64,000 nt of DNA, taken from assembly GCF_003626975.1 (NCBI RefSeq), contig NZ_CP032616.1:5618001-5682000 (forward strand), written 5' to 3'. The first letter of the stretch is position 1, and each line of letters opens with the position of its first letter. Shown here one piece after another: positions 1-10,703 of this stretch. The translations under genes were made by a program, and so were the position numbers. Source of the stretch: Pseudomonas sp. DY-1. GTDB lineage: Bacteria; Pseudomonadota; Gammaproteobacteria; Pseudomonadales; Pseudomonadaceae. The notes below the pieces were generated by a model. It searched no databases. It saw only the letters and a list, made by a program, of their open reading frames with translations, and had not been told where the DNA came from.

Positions 1-267
<267 letters not shown>

Positions 268-328
268 TCAGAACCAACCCGGGGCGGCGCCAGATGGCGC
301 CGTCCGTTCAGAAAGTACGGAGTGAGTT

Positions 329-1078
329 ATGGCTGGTCATTCCAAATGGGCCAACATCAAACACCGCAAAGAACGCCAGGACGCCAAGCGCGGCAAGATC
401 TTCACCAAGCTCATCCGTGAGCTGACTGTCGCCGCCAAGCATGGCGGTGGCAACCCTGCGGACAATCCGCGTCTGCGTCTGGCTGTGGACAAGGCGCTGA
501 CCGCGAACATGACCCGCGACACCATCGATCGTGCGATTGCGCGTGGCGCCGGCTCGAACGAAGCCGACAACATGGTCGAGCTCAGTTACGAAGGTTATGC
601 GCCGAGCGGCGTGGCCATCATCATCGAAGCCATGACCGACAACCGCAACCGCACTGCGGCGGAAGTGCGTCATGCCTTCAGCAAGTGTGGCGGCAACCTG
701 GGTACCGACGGCTCGGTCGCCTACATGTTCGACCGCAAGGGCCAGATCAGCTACGCGCCCGGTGTGAACGAAGAATCCCTGATGGAGGCTGCCCTGGAAG
801 CGGGCGCCGACGACGTCGTGGCTGACGAAGACGGTTCCGTCGAGGTCTACACCACCTTCGCCGACTTCCTCTCTGTGAACGAAGCGCTGACCGCAGCCGG
901 CTTCAAGGGCGATGAGGCCGAAGTGGCGATGATCCCGTCGATCACTGCGCCCATCTCCGACCTGGAAACCGCGCAGAAGGTGATGAAGCTGATCGATATG
1001 CTGGAAGACCTGGATGACGTCCAGAACGTCTACCACAACGCTGAAATCCCTGACGAGATCATGGAGCAGCTCGGCTGA
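329..1078 (+). CDS. yebC: YebC/PmpR family transcriptional regulator or translation factor
   Basis: This 249-residue protein begins [14 protein letters not shown], the signature N-terminus of the YebC/TACO1 family, and has the family's full length. P. aeruginosa PmpR of this family represses the quinolone-signal regulator pqsR, and YebC proteins elsewhere help ribosomes through proline stretches, so it may act on DNA or at the ribosome. The start is an ATG preceded by CGGAGTGA. The gene lies between aspS and the ruv genes, its usual place. Confidence 0.95.
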   Translation: MAGHSKWANIKHRKERQDAKRGKIFTKLIRELTVAAKHGGGNPADNPRLRLAVDKALTANMTRDTIDRAIARGAGSNEADNMVELSYEGYAPSGVAIIIEAMTDNRNRTAAEVRHAFSKCGGNLGTDGSVAYMFDRKGQISYAPGVNEESLMEAALEAGADDVVADEDGSVEVYTTFADFLSVNEALTAAGFKGDEAEVAMIPSITAPISDLETAQKVMKLIDMLEDLDDVQNVYHNAEIPDEIMEQLG

Positions 1079-1233
1079 GAACCTGATCACGATAAGCTGC
1101 GCCTCGGCCCTGCGGCGTTAAAAACCGGCTCGGAATGCTCATTTACAGCTCGTAAACTCCGCTCCCTTTCCTGTTTTTGCCCATGGCTTTAGCCCGCACG
1201 ATCGTGACTAGGTTCGAGTGCTGGCGTGATCCG

Positions 1234-1270
1234 AAAGCCGGAAGTCGCCCCGTGCGCTTCCGGCTTTTTT
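1234..1270 (+). terminator. Intrinsic terminator between yebC and ruvC
   Basis: An 11-bp perfect stem (1234-1244 with 1257-1267, core AGCCGGAAG/CTTCCGGCT) is followed by a T run. It lies about 160 bp after the yebC stop and before ruvC, so ruvCAB probably has its own promoter. Confidence 0.8.
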
Positions 1271-1353
1271 GTTTGCGGGCCGCTCCGTATACTCGCGGCT
1301 GGATAAATAGACAGTGTGCCGGCTTCAGGTCGGCCCGTGGAGCTTGCGGCGGC

Positions 1354-1878
1354 ATGACCCTGATTCTTGGTATCGACCCTGGTTCGCGTATCACCGGTTA
1401 TGGTGTGGTTCGCGATACTGGGCGCGGCTGCGAATACGTCGCCTCGGGTTGCATCCGTACTGGCGCTGGCGCATTGCACGAGCGCTTGCAGATCGTTTTC
1501 CGGGGGGTAAGTGAAGTCATCCGTTCCTACGAGCCGGTGACCATGGGTATCGAGCAGGTATTCATGGCGCGGAACGCGGATTCCGCGCTCAAGCTCGGCC
1601 AGGCTCGTGGTGCAGCCATAGTCGCGGCTGCCGAGGCGGGTCTGGAAATCGCCGAATACACCGCCAGTCAGGTCAAGCAGGCTATTGCCGGAACCGGTGG
1701 TGCTGACAAGCAGCAGGTGCAGATGATGGTCATGCACCTGCTCAAGCTGGTGCAGAAACCCCAGATCGACGCATCCGATGCCCTGGCAATCGCCCTGTGC
1801 CATGCCCATCACCGGCAGAGTCTGATTCCCCATGGTCTGGCCACCGCCAAACGGCGGGGTGGCCGCCTTCGTCTGTAA
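1354..1878 (+). CDS. ruvC: Holliday junction resolvase RuvC
   Basis: A 174-residue endonuclease that resolves Holliday junctions by symmetric cleavage together with RuvAB. It begins [17 protein letters not shown], with the first catalytic aspartate (about residue 8) in the RNase H-like fold, and later has [10 protein letters not shown], which carries the second acidic ligand, and [13 protein letters not shown] near the end. The open frame extends further upstream, but this ATG gives the family length, and the upstream codons overlap a terminator. It is followed 21 bp later by ruvA. Confidence 0.97.
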   Translation: MTLILGIDPGSRITGYGVVRDTGRGCEYVASGCIRTGAGALHERLQIVFRGVSEVIRSYEPVTMGIEQVFMARNADSALKLGQARGAAIVAAAEAGLEIAEYTASQVKQAIAGTGGADKQQVQMMVMHLLKLVQKPQIDASDALAIALCHAHHRQSLIPHGLATAKRRGGRLRL

Positions 1879-1899
1879 TCAATTCAAAGGACGCAATTC

Positions 1900-2505
1900 G
1901 TGATTGGACGCCTGCGTGGCAACTTGGCGGAGAAGCAACCGCCGCATCTGATCCTTGACGTCAATGGCGTGGGCTATGAGCTGGAAGTGCCCATGACCAC
2001 CCTCTATCGCCTGCCTTCAGTGGGCGAGCCGGTGACATTGTACACCCATCTGGTGGTGCGAGAGGACGCCCACCTGCTCTACGGCTTCTTCGAGAAGCGG
2101 GAGCGAGAGCTGTTTCGCGAGCTGATCCGCTTGAATGGCGTCGGGCCGAAATTGGCCCTGGCACTGATGTCCGGCCTGGAGGTGGATGAGCTGGTGCGCT
2201 GCGTACAGGCCCAGGACACTTCCACGCTGGTGAAGATTCCTGGCGTCGGCAAGAAGACCGCCGAGCGCTTGCTGGTCGAGCTCAAGGATCGATTCAAGGC
2301 TTGGGAAAGCATGCCGGCCATCGCCACCCTGGTGGTCGAACCTCGGGTTGGCGTGGCAGTCTCTAGCGCGGAGAATGATGCGCTGGCTGCGCTGATCGCC
2401 CTCGGATTCAAGCCTCAAGAGGCCAGCCGCGCTGTGTCCGCGATCAAGGAAGACGGGCTGTCCAGCGAAGAAATGATCCGTCGCGCCCTGAAAGGAATGG
2501 TGTAA
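1900..2505 (+). CDS. ruvA: Holliday junction DNA helicase subunit RuvA
   Basis: This 201-residue junction-binding subunit starts with GTG after an AAAGGA site. It begins [12 protein letters not shown], then has the tandem helix-hairpin-helix motifs ([14 protein letters not shown] and [13 protein letters not shown], about residues 75-125) that grip the junction, and the C-terminal domain III ([16 protein letters not shown]) that contacts RuvB. It lies in the ruvCAB operon, 6 bp before ruvB. Confidence 0.97.
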   Translation: MIGRLRGNLAEKQPPHLILDVNGVGYELEVPMTTLYRLPSVGEPVTLYTHLVVREDAHLLYGFFEKRERELFRELIRLNGVGPKLALALMSGLEVDELVRCVQAQDTSTLVKIPGVGKKTAERLLVELKDRFKAWESMPAIATLVVEPRVGVAVSSAENDALAALIALGFKPQEASRAVSAIKEDGLSSEEMIRRALKGMV

Positions 2506-2511
2506 GTCCGA

Positions 2512-3564
2512 ATGATCGAAGCCGACCGCCTCATCACTGCCAGCAGTCGCGACCGCGACGAGCAGCTGGACCGTGCCATCCGCCCACTGAAACTTGCCGA
2601 CTACATCGGGCAGCCGGTGGTGCGTGAGCAGATGGAACTCTTCATCCAGGCTGCCAAGGGACGGAGCGAGGCTCTCGACCATACCCTGATCTTCGGCCCG
2701 CCCGGCCTTGGCAAGACTACCCTGGCGAACATCATTGCCAGCGAGATGGGGGTTGCCATCAAGAGCACATCCGGCCCAGTTCTGGAGCGCCCGGGAGACT
2801 TGGCGGCGCTGCTGACCAATCTGGAGGCGGGCGACGTGCTCTTCGTCGACGAGATCCATCGCCTTTCACCCATCGTTGAAGAGGTGCTTTACCCCGCGAT
2901 GGAGGATTTTCAGCTGGATATCATGATCGGCGAAGGCCCTGCGGCTCGTTCGATCAAGCTGGACTTGCCCCCGTTCACCCTCGTCGGCGCCACCACGCGG
3001 GCTGGCATGCTGACAAACCCTCTGCGCGATCGCTTCGGTATCGTCCAGCGCCTGGAGTTCTACAGCACTCCGGACCTGGCCACCATCGTTGCGCGCTCCG
3101 CCGGTATCCTCGGCCTGCATATCGAACCGGAGGGCGCGTTCGAGATCGCGCGCCGTGCCCGTGGTACGCCGCGTATCGCCAACCGCCTGCTGCGCCGGGT
3201 ACGGGACTTCGCTGAAGTGCGTGGTCAGGGTGAGATCACCCGCGTCATTGCCGACAAGGCTCTGAATCTGCTGGATGTCGACGAGCGTGGCTTTGACCAC
3301 CAGGACCGGCGTCTACTGCTGACCATGATCGACAAGTTCGATGGCGGCCCGGTAGGGATCGACAACCTGGCAGCGGCCATCAGTGAAGAACGCCACACGA
3401 TCGAAGACGTTCTCGAGCCCTATCTGATCCAGCAGGGCTACATCATGCGTACGCCGAGGGGGAGGGTGGTGACCCGTCACGCCTACTTACACTTCGGTCT
3501 CAACCTGCCCAAGCGCATGGCGGAGAATCCGACCGCCGATCTTTTCAGCTCGGGTGACGAATAG
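2512..3564 (+). CDS. ruvB: Holliday junction branch migration ATPase RuvB
   Basis: A 350-residue AAA+ motor that drives branch migration on RuvA-bound junctions. Walker A is GPPGLGKTT at residues 62-70 and Walker B is VLFVDEIHR at about 110-118. Sensor and arginine-finger regions follow ([18 protein letters not shown]), and the C-terminal winged helix ends in [16 protein letters not shown]. Length is normal. It is the last gene of ruvCAB. I see no clear LexA box upstream of this operon. Confidence 0.97.
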   Translation: MIEADRLITASSRDRDEQLDRAIRPLKLADYIGQPVVREQMELFIQAAKGRSEALDHTLIFGPPGLGKTTLANIIASEMGVAIKSTSGPVLERPGDLAALLTNLEAGDVLFVDEIHRLSPIVEEVLYPAMEDFQLDIMIGEGPAARSIKLDLPPFTLVGATTRAGMLTNPLRDRFGIVQRLEFYSTPDLATIVARSAGILGLHIEPEGAFEIARRARGTPRIANRLLRRVRDFAEVRGQGEITRVIADKALNLLDVDERGFDHQDRRLLLTMIDKFDGGPVGIDNLAAAISEERHTIEDVLEPYLIQQGYIMRTPRGRVVTRHAYLHFGLNLPKRMAENPTADLFSSGDE

Positions 3565-3654
3565 GCGCTTTCGTGGTCGAAGCGCTCGGCAGGGCTAGCC
3601 ATGAAAAAACAGTTGCCTGGCCGGATTGGCAACCTTAGGAGTAAGCACTAGAGT

Positions 3655-4101
3655 ATGCGCGCGCAAAATGGGGCCCAGCCGTTTCAGCATCGTTGTCGTG
3701 TGTATTACGAAGACACCGATGCCGGCGGCATCGTCTACTACGTCAATTACCTCAAGTTCATGGAGCGGGCTCGAACCGAGCGCCTGCGCAGTCTGGGCTT
3801 TGCCCAGTCCGAGCTGGCCGGGGAGAACCTGCTGTTCGTCGTTCATTCGGCCCAGGCGCGCTACGTGGCGCCTGCGAAGCTGGACGATGAGCTGGAGATC
3901 AGTGCCGAGGTGATGGAGTTGAACCGTGCCAGCCTGCGTTTTCGTCAACAGGTCAGGCGAGCCACCGATAACGCATTGTTGTGCGAAGGGCAGTTCCTGA
4001 TTGCCTGTGTACGTGCCGACAGTTTGAAACCCCGGGCGATCCCCGAAGCGCTGCGTGAAGCCTTCGCCGCCGACCCGGGTCTATTCCCAGCAGGAGATTA
4101 A
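3655..4101 (+). CDS. ybgC: Acyl-CoA thioesterase YbgC of the tol-pal cluster
   Basis: This 148-residue hotdog-fold protein has the catalytic signature [24 protein letters not shown] minus its ends, with the active-site Asp of the 4-hydroxybenzoyl-CoA thioesterase type at YEDTDAGG. YbgC hydrolyses short acyl-CoA or acyl-ACP at the inner membrane and is the conserved first gene of tol-pal operons. An AGGAG lies 13 bp upstream of the ATG, which is rather far. A 16-codon frame (3601-3651) sits just upstream but I cannot show that it is translated. tolQ starts 3 bp after the stop. Confidence 0.93.
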   Translation: MRAQNGAQPFQHRCRVYYEDTDAGGIVYYVNYLKFMERARTERLRSLGFAQSELAGENLLFVVHSAQARYVAPAKLDDELEISAEVMELNRASLRFRQQVRRATDNALLCEGQFLIACVRADSLKPRAIPEALREAFAADPGLFPAGD

Positions 4102-4103
4102 GC

Positions 4104-4799
4104 GTGGAAGCCAACGTCGTCGACCATACCTCCATGTGGAGCCTGATCAGCAACGCCAGTATCGTGGTGCAGCTGGTCATGCTGACCCTGGTGGCCGCAT
4201 CGGTCACCTCCTGGATCATGATTTTCCAGCGCAGCAACATGCTGCGCGCCGCCAAGAAGTCCCTGGAAACCTTCGAAGAGCGTTTCTGGTCCGGTATCGA
4301 CCTGTCCAAGCTGTACCGCCAGGCAGGCAGCAACCCGGATCCGGACTGCGGCGTCGAGCAGATCTTCCGCGCCGGCTTCAAGGAATTCTCCCGTCTGCGC
4401 CAGCAAGCCGGCGTTGATCCGGATGCGGTGATGGAAGGTGTGGCCCGCGCAATGCGCGTAGCCATTTCCCGTGAGGAAGAGAAGATCGAACAGAGCCTGC
4501 CGTTCCTCGCTACTGTGGGCTCTACGAGTCCGTACATCGGCCTGTTCGGTACCGTCTGGGGCATCATGAACTCCTTCCGTGGCCTGGCCCAGGTGCAGCA
4601 GGCGACCCTGGCCACTGTGGCGCCCGGCATCGCCGAGGCTCTGATCGCCACCGCGATCGGCCTGTTCGCCGCGATCCCGGCGGTAATCGCCTACAACCGC
4701 TTCTCCGCTCGCGGCGAGACCCTGATCGGTCGCTACTACACCTTCGCCGATGAGTTCCAGGCCATCCTGCACCGCAAAGTGCACACCAGCGACGAGTAA
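4104..4799 (+). CDS. tolQ: Tol-Pal system proton channel subunit TolQ
   Basis: A 231-residue inner-membrane protein of the MotA/TolQ/ExbB family. It has one N-terminal membrane helix (about residues 15-38), a cytoplasmic loop and two further helices (about 130-195) including the family stretch SPYIGLFGTVWGIMNSF. With TolR it forms the proton-driven motor that energises TolA during envelope constriction. It starts with GTG, preceded by CAGGAG inside the ybgC end. Confidence 0.96.
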   Translation: MEANVVDHTSMWSLISNASIVVQLVMLTLVAASVTSWIMIFQRSNMLRAAKKSLETFEERFWSGIDLSKLYRQAGSNPDPDCGVEQIFRAGFKEFSRLRQQAGVDPDAVMEGVARAMRVAISREEEKIEQSLPFLATVGSTSPYIGLFGTVWGIMNSFRGLAQVQQATLATVAPGIAEALIATAIGLFAAIPAVIAYNRFSARGETLIGRYYTFADEFQAILHRKVHTSDE

Positions 4800-4833
4800 G
4801 TCGCTGGGTCCCTGATAGGAAAGGTTTCAAGTC

Positions 4834-5292
4834 ATGGCCAGAGTCCGCCACAAACGCAAACCGGTCGCCGAGATGAACGTCGTGCCTTACATCGACGTCA
4901 TGCTCGTGTTGCTGGTGATTTTCATGGTCACCGCGCCCATGCTCAACCAGGGCGTCAAGGTCGACCTGCCGAAGGTTTCCAGCGAGGCCCTGCCGCAGGA
5001 CAACAATGCCCGTGTCCTGACGATCTCGATCAAGGCCGACAAGTCCTACTACTGGAACATGGGCGAAGAAGTACAGACCGACCAGACCCGCAAGAGCGAG
5101 ACCTCGGTCTCTCTGGATGCTCTGGTTCAGGCAGCCTCCGGCATCATGGCCGAGAACAGCCGCCAGGGTAAGACGGTCCAGGTATTCGTCCGTGGCGATA
5201 AAACGGTCGACTACGGCGCCGTGATGGCCGTGATGGGCGGCCTGCAGAAGGCCGGCGTGGCCAACGTCGGGCTGATCACCGAGGCGCCCTGA
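4834..5292 (+). CDS. tolR: Tol-Pal system motor subunit TolR
   Basis: A 152-residue ExbD/TolR family protein. It has a short basic cytoplasmic end (MARVRHKRKP), then a single membrane helix with the essential proton-path aspartate in VVPYIDVMLVLLVIF (about residue 23), and a periplasmic domain that binds peptidoglycan. The stop overlaps the tolA ATG by one base, indicating coupled translation. Confidence 0.96.
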   Translation: MARVRHKRKPVAEMNVVPYIDVMLVLLVIFMVTAPMLNQGVKVDLPKVSSEALPQDNNARVLTISIKADKSYYWNMGEEVQTDQTRKSETSVSLDALVQAASGIMAENSRQGKTVQVFVRGDKTVDYGAVMAVMGGLQKAGVANVGLITEAP

Positions 5293-6329
5293 TGCAGCAG
5301 CAGAGCGAACGCTCCTCCTCGGAAAGTTACTTCTGGCCGACCGTCTGGGCTGTGTCTCTGCACGTCCTGATGTTCGGCATGTTGTTCGTCAGCTTCGCCT
5401 TCACACCGGAACTGCCTCCGTCCCGTCCGATCGTCCAGGCCACTCTGTACCAGCTCAAATCCCAGAGTCAGGCCACTACCCAGACCAACCAGAAGATCGC
5501 CGGCGAGGCCAAAAAGACTTCTGCGCCGCAGTTCGAAACCGAGCAGATGGAGCAGAAGAAGGCCGAGGAGCAGAAGGTAGCGGCGGCCAAGGCCGCGGAA
5601 CAAAAGAAAGCTGACGAAGCTCGAAAGGCCGAAGAGGCGGAACAGAAAGCCGAGGAAGCCAAGCAGGCGGCCGAAGCCAAGAAGGCTGATGAAGCGAAGA
5701 AGGCCGAAGAGAAGAAACAGGCCGATTTCGCCAAGAAAAAAGCCGAAGAGGAAGCCAAGAAAAAGGCGGCCGAAGAAGCGAAGAAGAAAGCCGCTGAAGA
5801 GGCCAAGAAAAAGGCTGCGGAAGAGGCGAAGAAGAAGGCGGCAGCCGAGGCAGCGAAGAAGAAGGCCGCCGAGGATGCCAAGAAGAAAGCGACCGCTGAC
5901 GCCGCGAAGAAGAAAGCGGCCGAGGAAGCCAAACGCAAGGCCACCGAGGACAAGAAGGCCGCCGCGCTGGCCGAGCTGTTGTCCGAGGATGTAGGCCGCC
6001 AGCAAGCGTTGGCCGACGAAGTCGGCGACCAGGTAGCAGGCAGTCTCGACGATCTGATCATCAAACTCGTCAGCGAGCAGTGGCGCCGTCCGCCATCGGC
6101 ACGTAACGGCATGAGCGTAGAGGTACTGATCGAGATGCTGCCCGATGGCACCATTACCAACGCCAGCGTCACCCGCTCCAGCGGTGATTCGCCCTTTGAC
6201 AGCTCGGCCGTGAGTGCGGTGCGCAGCGTGGGGCGCATCCCCGAGATGCAACAATTGGATCGCGCTACCTTTGACCAGATGTACAGGCAGCGCCGCATCA
6301 TCTTCAAACCGGAGGATTTAGGTCTGTGA
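5292..6329 (+). CDS. tolA: Tol-Pal system spanning protein TolA
   Basis: A 345-residue protein with one inner-membrane helix (about residues 15-35), a long Ala-Lys-Glu-rich helical domain (about residues 85-220, built from repeats of the KKAAEEA type) that crosses the periplasm, and a compact C-terminal domain III that binds TolB, Pal and colicins or phage g3p in relatives. The repeat DNA also opens long antisense frames, which I regard as composition artefacts. The stop overlaps the tolB GTG by 4 bases. Confidence 0.95.
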   Translation: MQQQSERSSSESYFWPTVWAVSLHVLMFGMLFVSFAFTPELPPSRPIVQATLYQLKSQSQATTQTNQKIAGEAKKTSAPQFETEQMEQKKAEEQKVAAAKAAEQKKADEARKAEEAEQKAEEAKQAAEAKKADEAKKAEEKKQADFAKKKAEEEAKKKAAEEAKKKAAEEAKKKAAEEAKKKAAAEAAKKKAAEDAKKKATADAAKKKAAEEAKRKATEDKKAAALAELLSEDVGRQQALADEVGDQVAGSLDDLIIKLVSEQWRRPPSARNGMSVEVLIEMLPDGTITNASVTRSSGDSPFDSSAVSAVRSVGRIPEMQQLDRATFDQMYRQRRIIFKPEDLGL

Positions 6330-7630
6330 ATACCCTCATTCGTATCGTCCTGGTCGGGGTGGCCATGCTGGTCGGCTCCGTCCAGGCCGCCGACCCGCTG
6401 GTAATCACCAGTGGTACCGACCGGGCGACCCCGATCGCCGTAGTACCCTTTGGCTGGCAGGGCGGTACCGTGCTACCCACTGAAATCTCAGAGGTGGTCG
6501 GCAACGACCTGCGCAACTCGGGCTATTTCGAGCCGATCCCGCGCCAGAACATGATCAGCCTGCCGACCCAGGCCAGCGAAGTGATCTACCGCGACTGGAA
6601 GGCCCTTGGCGCCCAGTACGTGCTGGTAGGCAGCGTCGTCCCGTCCGGCGGCCGTCTGCAGGTGCAGTTCGCCCTGTTCAACGTAACCACCGAGCAACAG
6701 GTCATGGCCGGCAACGTCAGCGGCTCGACCGACCAGCTGCGTGACATGGCGCACTACATCGCCGACCAGTCGTTCGAGAAACTCACCGGCATCAAGGGTG
6801 CGTTCTCCACCCGCATGCTCTACGTGACCGCCGAGCGTTTCTCGGTGAACAACACCCGCTACACCCTGCAGCGTTCCGACTACGACGGCCAGCGTGCGGT
6901 GACCCTGCTGCAGTCCCGCGAGCCCATCCTGTCGCCGCGCTATGCGCCTGATGGTCGCCGTATCGCCTACGTGTCCTTCGAGCAGCGTCGTCCGCGTATC
7001 TTCGTCCAGCACATCGACACCGGTCGCCGCGAGCAGATCACCAACTTCGAAGGCCTGAACGGTGCGCCTGCATGGTCTCCTGAGGGCAATCGCCTGGCGT
7101 TCGTGCTGTCCCGCGATGGCAACCCGGAGATCTACGTGATGGACCTTGGCAGTCGCCAGATGCGTCGCGTAACCAACAACATGGCCATCGACACCGAACC
7201 GTTCTGGGGCGCGGACGGCCAGACCATCTATTTCACCTCGGATCGCGCCGGCAAGCCGCAGATCTACAAGGCCAACATCAATGGCGGCGAACCGCAGCGC
7301 GTGACCTTCGTGGGCAACTACAACGCCAACCCGAAGCTCTCGGCTGACGAGAAGATGCTAGTGATGATCCATCGTCAGGATGGCTTCACCAACTTCAAGG
7401 TGGCTGCCCAGGATCTGACCCGCTCGGGTAGTGCTCCGCGCATCCTTTCTGGCACCACGCTGGACGACTCGCCCACTGTTGCGCCTAATGGCACCATGCT
7501 AATCTACGCAACTCGCCAGCAGGGGGGCGGCGTGCTGATGCTCGTGTCTACAAACGGGCGCGTACGAGTCCCGATTCCCACAGTTCAGGGCGACATTCGC
7601 GAACCTTCTTGGTCGCCGTACCTGAACTGA
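6326..7630 (+). CDS. tolB: Tol-Pal system periplasmic beta-propeller TolB
   Basis: A 434-residue periplasmic protein with a cleavable signal peptide (about residues 1-21, ending VQA), an N-terminal alpha/beta domain and a six-bladed beta propeller with repeated GxPAWSPEGxxLAF-like blades (about 200-420). It shuttles between TolA and Pal. GTG start, preceded by GGAGG and overlapping tolA. Confidence 0.96.
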   Translation: MNTLIRIVLVGVAMLVGSVQAADPLVITSGTDRATPIAVVPFGWQGGTVLPTEISEVVGNDLRNSGYFEPIPRQNMISLPTQASEVIYRDWKALGAQYVLVGSVVPSGGRLQVQFALFNVTTEQQVMAGNVSGSTDQLRDMAHYIADQSFEKLTGIKGAFSTRMLYVTAERFSVNNTRYTLQRSDYDGQRAVTLLQSREPILSPRYAPDGRRIAYVSFEQRRPRIFVQHIDTGRREQITNFEGLNGAPAWSPEGNRLAFVLSRDGNPEIYVMDLGSRQMRRVTNNMAIDTEPFWGADGQTIYFTSDRAGKPQIYKANINGGEPQRVTFVGNYNANPKLSADEKMLVMIHRQDGFTNFKVAAQDLTRSGSAPRILSGTTLDDSPTVAPNGTMLIYATRQQGGGVLMLVSTNGRVRVPIPTVQGDIREPSWSPYLN

Positions 7631-7687
7631 AGCGGTCTTTAAAAATACCTTTGCTAAACACACCTGGGGTTCATTAGGAGTTACATG

Positions 7688-8185
7688 ATGGAAATGCTGA
7701 AATTCGGCAAATTTGCCGCTCTCGCTCTGGCCATGGCCGTAGCTGTTGGTTGCTCGTCCAAAGGCGGCGAAGGCACCGGTGAAGGCGCTGTTGACCCGAA
7801 CGCTGGCTACAACGCCGGTGGCAGCGGTGTAGACGGCAGCATGAGCGAAGAAGCCGCTCTGCGCGCTATCACCACCTTCTACTTCGAGTACGACAGCTCC
7901 GACCTGAAGCCGGAAGCCATGCGCGCTCTGGACGTACACGCCAAGGACCTGAAAGCCAACGGCAACCGCGTTGTCCTGGAAGGCCACACTGACGAGCGCG
8001 GTACCCGCGAGTACAACATGGCTCTGGGTGAGCGTCGTGCCAAGGCCGTTCAGCGCTACCTGGTTCTGCAGGGCGTTTCCCCGGCTCAGGCTGAGCTGGT
8101 TTCCTACGGCGAAGAGCGTCCGGTTGCCACTGGCAACGACGAGCAGTCCTGGGCGCAAAACCGCCGCGTAGAACTGCGTAAGTAA
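7688..8185 (+). CDS. pal: Peptidoglycan-associated lipoprotein Pal/OprL
   Basis: This 165-residue outer-membrane lipoprotein has a lipobox AVGC near residue 21 and an OmpA-like peptidoglycan-binding domain with the diagnostic stretch [21 protein letters not shown] chose the second of two adjacent ATGs because AGGAG lies 7 bp before it and it gives the N-terminus MEMLKFGKF known for OprL. It completes the Tol-Pal machine. The 54-bp gap after tolB is larger than the others, so a separate promoter is possible. Confidence 0.96.
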   Translation: MEMLKFGKFAALALAMAVAVGCSSKGGEGTGEGAVDPNAGYNAGGSGVDGSMSEEAALRAITTFYFEYDSSDLKPEAMRALDVHAKDLKANGNRVVLEGHTDERGTREYNMALGERRAKAVQRYLVLQGVSPAQAELVSYGEERPVATGNDEQSWAQNRRVELRK

Positions 8186-8191
8186 TTCGCT

Positions 8192-9016
8192 ATGCGCAAG
8201 TCCAGTCGTGCTCTGACCATCCTGGCCCTCTCCAGCCTGCCGTTCGCGGCTCTGGCTGAGGTTCCCGTTGTGGATAACGACGCCGGTTACGGTGGCAGTT
8301 ACCCTCCGGCCGGTTACGGCACGACTGGTGCCGCCTACGCAGGGACCGGGGCCCCCGCGGCCCCTGTCTCCGCGCAGGGCGAGCTGTTCATGCAGCTGCA
8401 GCAAATGCAGGAAGAGATCGCTCGCCTGCGCGGCATGCTCGAAGAGCAGCAGTACGAAGTCCAGCGCCTGAAACAGGAAAGCCTGGAGCGATACCAGGAT
8501 CTGGATCGCCGTCTTTCCGGTGGTGCCGCAGCCGGCGCGCCGGTATCTCCGAATTCCCCTGCCGCTGGCGCACCTGCAGCCAACGGCGCCCCAGCCGCCC
8601 CGGCGCAGCAACCGGCTGCCAGCAGCGAACCGGGCGACCCTGCGAAGGAAAAGCTCTACTACGACGCTGCCTTCGACCTGATCAAAGCAAAGGATTTCGA
8701 CAAGGCCAGCCAGGCCTTCACCGCTTTCCTGCGCAAGTATCCGAACAGCCAATATGCTGGCAACGCACAGTACTGGCTGGGCGAGGTAAACCTCGCCAAG
8801 GGCGACCTGCAAGGCGCCAGCCAGGCTTTTGCCCGCGTTGGCCAGGCTTATCCACAGCACCCGAAAGTGCCGGACTCCATGTACAAGCTGGCGGATGTTG
8901 AGCAGCGCCTGGGTAACACCGACAAGGCCAAGACCATTCTCCAGCAGGTCGTCAGCCAGTTCCCTGGCAGCTCGGCCGCCCAGTTGGCCCAGCGCGACCT
9001 GCAGCGCCTGCCCTGA
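8192..9016 (+). CDS. cpoB: Cell division coordinator CpoB (YbgF)
   Basis: A 274-residue periplasmic protein. It has a signal peptide ending near AALA (about residue 22), a trimerising coiled coil (about residues 65-110), an Ala/Pro-rich linker, and C-terminal tetratricopeptide repeats (about 145-270, e.g. YPNSQYAGNAQYWLGEV). CpoB links Tol action to PBP1B during division. It starts 6 bp after pal and ends the tol-pal operon at a terminator. Confidence 0.93.
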   Translation: MRKSSRALTILALSSLPFAALAEVPVVDNDAGYGGSYPPAGYGTTGAAYAGTGAPAAPVSAQGELFMQLQQMQEEIARLRGMLEEQQYEVQRLKQESLERYQDLDRRLSGGAAAGAPVSPNSPAAGAPAANGAPAAPAQQPAASSEPGDPAKEKLYYDAAFDLIKAKDFDKASQAFTAFLRKYPNSQYAGNAQYWLGEVNLAKGDLQGASQAFARVGQAYPQHPKVPDSMYKLADVEQRLGNTDKAKTILQQVVSQFPGSSAAQLAQRDLQRLP

Positions 9017-9036
9017 GGTTCTGCCTCCAGATCACG

Positions 9037-9064
9037 AAAACCCGCGCCAGCCGCGGGTTTTTTC
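9037..9064 (+). terminator. Terminator of the tol-pal operon
   Basis: A 9-bp stem AAACCCGCG/CGCGGGTTT (9038-9046 with 9052-9060) is followed by a T run, 21 bp after cpoB. Confidence 0.88.
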
Positions 9065-9141
9065 GTTAGAATCGCCGCCCCAAACCTTCATTCCCGCAAC
9101 GGAGGCGGATGGCCTGTTTCGCCGTCACGCCCGTGGCTGAT

Positions 9142-9789
9142 ATGCATCAAACCCTGCGAATTACCGAGATTTTCTACTCGTTGCAGGGGGAAACACGTAC
9201 CGCCGGCTTGCCGACGGTCTTCGTGCGCCTGACCGGCTGCCCCCTGCGTTGTCAGTACTGCGACACCGCCTACGCCTTCAATGGCGGTGAGATCATGACG
9301 CTCGACGCCATCCTCGAACGCGTCGCCGCCTACAAGCCGCGCTATATCTGCGTCACCGGTGGTGAGCCGCTTGCCCAGCCGAATTGCATCCCGCTGCTGC
9401 AGCATTTGTGCGACGCCGGCTATGAGGTGTCCATCGAGACCAGCGGTGCGCTCGATGTCTCCGCTGTGGATCCTCGAGTGAGCAAGGTCGTTGATCTCAA
9501 GACTCCGGGCTCGGCGGAAGTCGGTCGTAACCGCTACGAAAACATTGCCCACCTCACGGCAAATGATCAGGTGAAGTTCGTCATCTGCTCCCGCGAGGAC
9601 TATGACTGGGCGGTGTCCAAGCTGATCGAGTACCGCCTCGACCAGCGCGCCGGTGAGGTGCTGTTCTCTCCTAGTCACAAGGAGGTGAGTGCCCGCGACC
9701 TAGCGGACTGGATCGTCGCCGACAACCTGCCAGTGCGCCTGCAGCTGCAGTTGCACAAAATCCTCTGGAACGACGAACCGGGTCACTGA
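9142..9789 (+). CDS. queE: 7-carboxy-7-deazaguanine synthase QueE
   Basis: A 215-residue radical-SAM enzyme that converts carboxytetrahydropterin to 7-carboxy-7-deazaguanine, a queuosine precursor. The cluster motif CPLRCQYCDTAY (CxxxCxxC) is near residue 30 and the SAM-binding GGEP (VTGGEPLAQPN) follows. I chose the internal ATG reading MHQTLRITEIFYSLQGE because homologues begin there. An ATG at 9109 has GGAGG too close to it. queC follows after 70 bp. Confidence 0.93.
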   Translation: MHQTLRITEIFYSLQGETRTAGLPTVFVRLTGCPLRCQYCDTAYAFNGGEIMTLDAILERVAAYKPRYICVTGGEPLAQPNCIPLLQHLCDAGYEVSIETSGALDVSAVDPRVSKVVDLKTPGSAEVGRNRYENIAHLTANDQVKFVICSREDYDWAVSKLIEYRLDQRAGEVLFSPSHKEVSARDLADWIVADNLPVRLQLQLHKILWNDEPGH

Positions 9790-9859
9790 TCCGGCTCCAT
9801 TGCGCACCTTGCCTCCCAGCGCCTTGCGTGCGGGGTAGGCCGATTTCGAGGGATATCCC

Positions 9860-10534
9860 ATGAGCGAGAAAAAAGCGGTCATCCTGCTGTCCGGGGGCCT
9901 GGATTCGGCCACCGTAGTCGCGCTGGCCCGCGCCGAAGGCTACGCCTGCTACACCATGAGTTTCGATTACGGCCAGCGTCATCGCGCCGAACTGAATGCG
10001 GCGGAGCGCGTCGCCCGCCAGTTGGGCGTGGTGGAGCACAAGGTGATCGGTCTCAATCTGAATGGAATTGGTGGCTCGGCCCTGACGGACGCCTCAATCG
10101 ACGTGCCTGAAAGCCCGACCGAAGGTATTCCAGTGACCTATGTGCCGGCGCGCAATACCGTGTTCCTGTCGCTGGCACTGGGTTGGGCCGAGGTGCTGGG
10201 CGCGCGCGACATCTTCATCGGTGTCAACGCAGTCGACTATTCCGGCTACCCGGATTGCCGCCCCGAATTCGTCGAAGCGTTCGAGCGCATGGCCAACCTG
10301 GCCACTAAGGCTGGTGTGGAAGGCAATGGATTCCGAATCCAGGCGCCGCTACAGAACCTGAGCAAGGCCGACATCGTCCGTGCTGGGCTACGTCATGGCG
10401 TGGACTACGGGTTAACGGTGTCTTGCTACCAGGCTGACGACGACGGCCGCGCCTGCGGCAAGTGCGACAGCTGCCGGCTGCGTGCGGCAGGCTTCACCGC
10501 TGCCGGTGTTGAGGATCCGACCCGCTACCAGTAA
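9860..10534 (+). CDS. queC: 7-cyano-7-deazaguanine synthase QueC
   Basis: A 224-residue ATP-dependent enzyme of the PP-loop family that makes preQ0 from the QueE product. The PP-loop SGGLDSAT is at about residues 11-18, and the C-terminal zinc site is visible as [17 protein letters not shown]. It acts directly after QueE in queuosine synthesis and lies in the same orientation just before tRNA-Lys. Confidence 0.95.
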   Translation: MSEKKAVILLSGGLDSATVVALARAEGYACYTMSFDYGQRHRAELNAAERVARQLGVVEHKVIGLNLNGIGGSALTDASIDVPESPTEGIPVTYVPARNTVFLSLALGWAEVLGARDIFIGVNAVDYSGYPDCRPEFVEAFERMANLATKAGVEGNGFRIQAPLQNLSKADIVRAGLRHGVDYGLTVSCYQADDDGRACGKCDSCRLRAAGFTAAGVEDPTRYQ

Positions 10535-10592
10535 TTTTTTTCACGAGGGGTGTTGAATTCCTGAATAAAATCAGTATCATGCGCCTCGCGTT

Positions 10593-10668
10593 GGGTCGTT
10601 AGCTCAGTCGGTAGAGCAGTTGGCTTTTAACCAATTGGTCGTAGGTTCGAATCCTACACGACCCACCA
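10593..10668 (+). tRNA. tRNA-Lys (anticodon TTT)
   Basis: A 76-nt cloverleaf: acceptor GGGTCGT pairs with ACGACCC, the anticodon loop CTTTTAA carries TTT at 10626-10628, the T arm is GTAGGTTCGAATCCTAC, and CCA is encoded. Confidence 0.97.
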
Positions 10669-10673
10669 TCTCC

Positions 10674-10703
10674 AAAAGCCCGCCTTGAAAAAGGCGGGCT
10701 TTT
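10674..10703 (+). terminator. Terminator after tRNA-Lys
   Basis: A 13-bp perfect stem AAAAGCCCGCCTT/AAGGCGGGCTTTT with a 4-base loop ends in Ts right after the tRNA. Being symmetric, it could also stop transcription from the opposite side. Confidence 0.88.

Noticed and set aside
5600..5960. Repeats in tolA as a possible CRISPR or tandem-repeat array
   Set aside because: The units vary and encode the TolA helical domain; there are no constant repeats with unique spacers. I see no CRISPR array in the window.
5211..6307. Two long antisense frames (about 280 and 347 codons) opposite tolA
   Set aside because: They mirror the Lys/Ala/Glu repeat codons of tolA, giving Phe/Leu/Ser- and Gly/Leu-rich nonsense, and have no matching domain or ribosome site.
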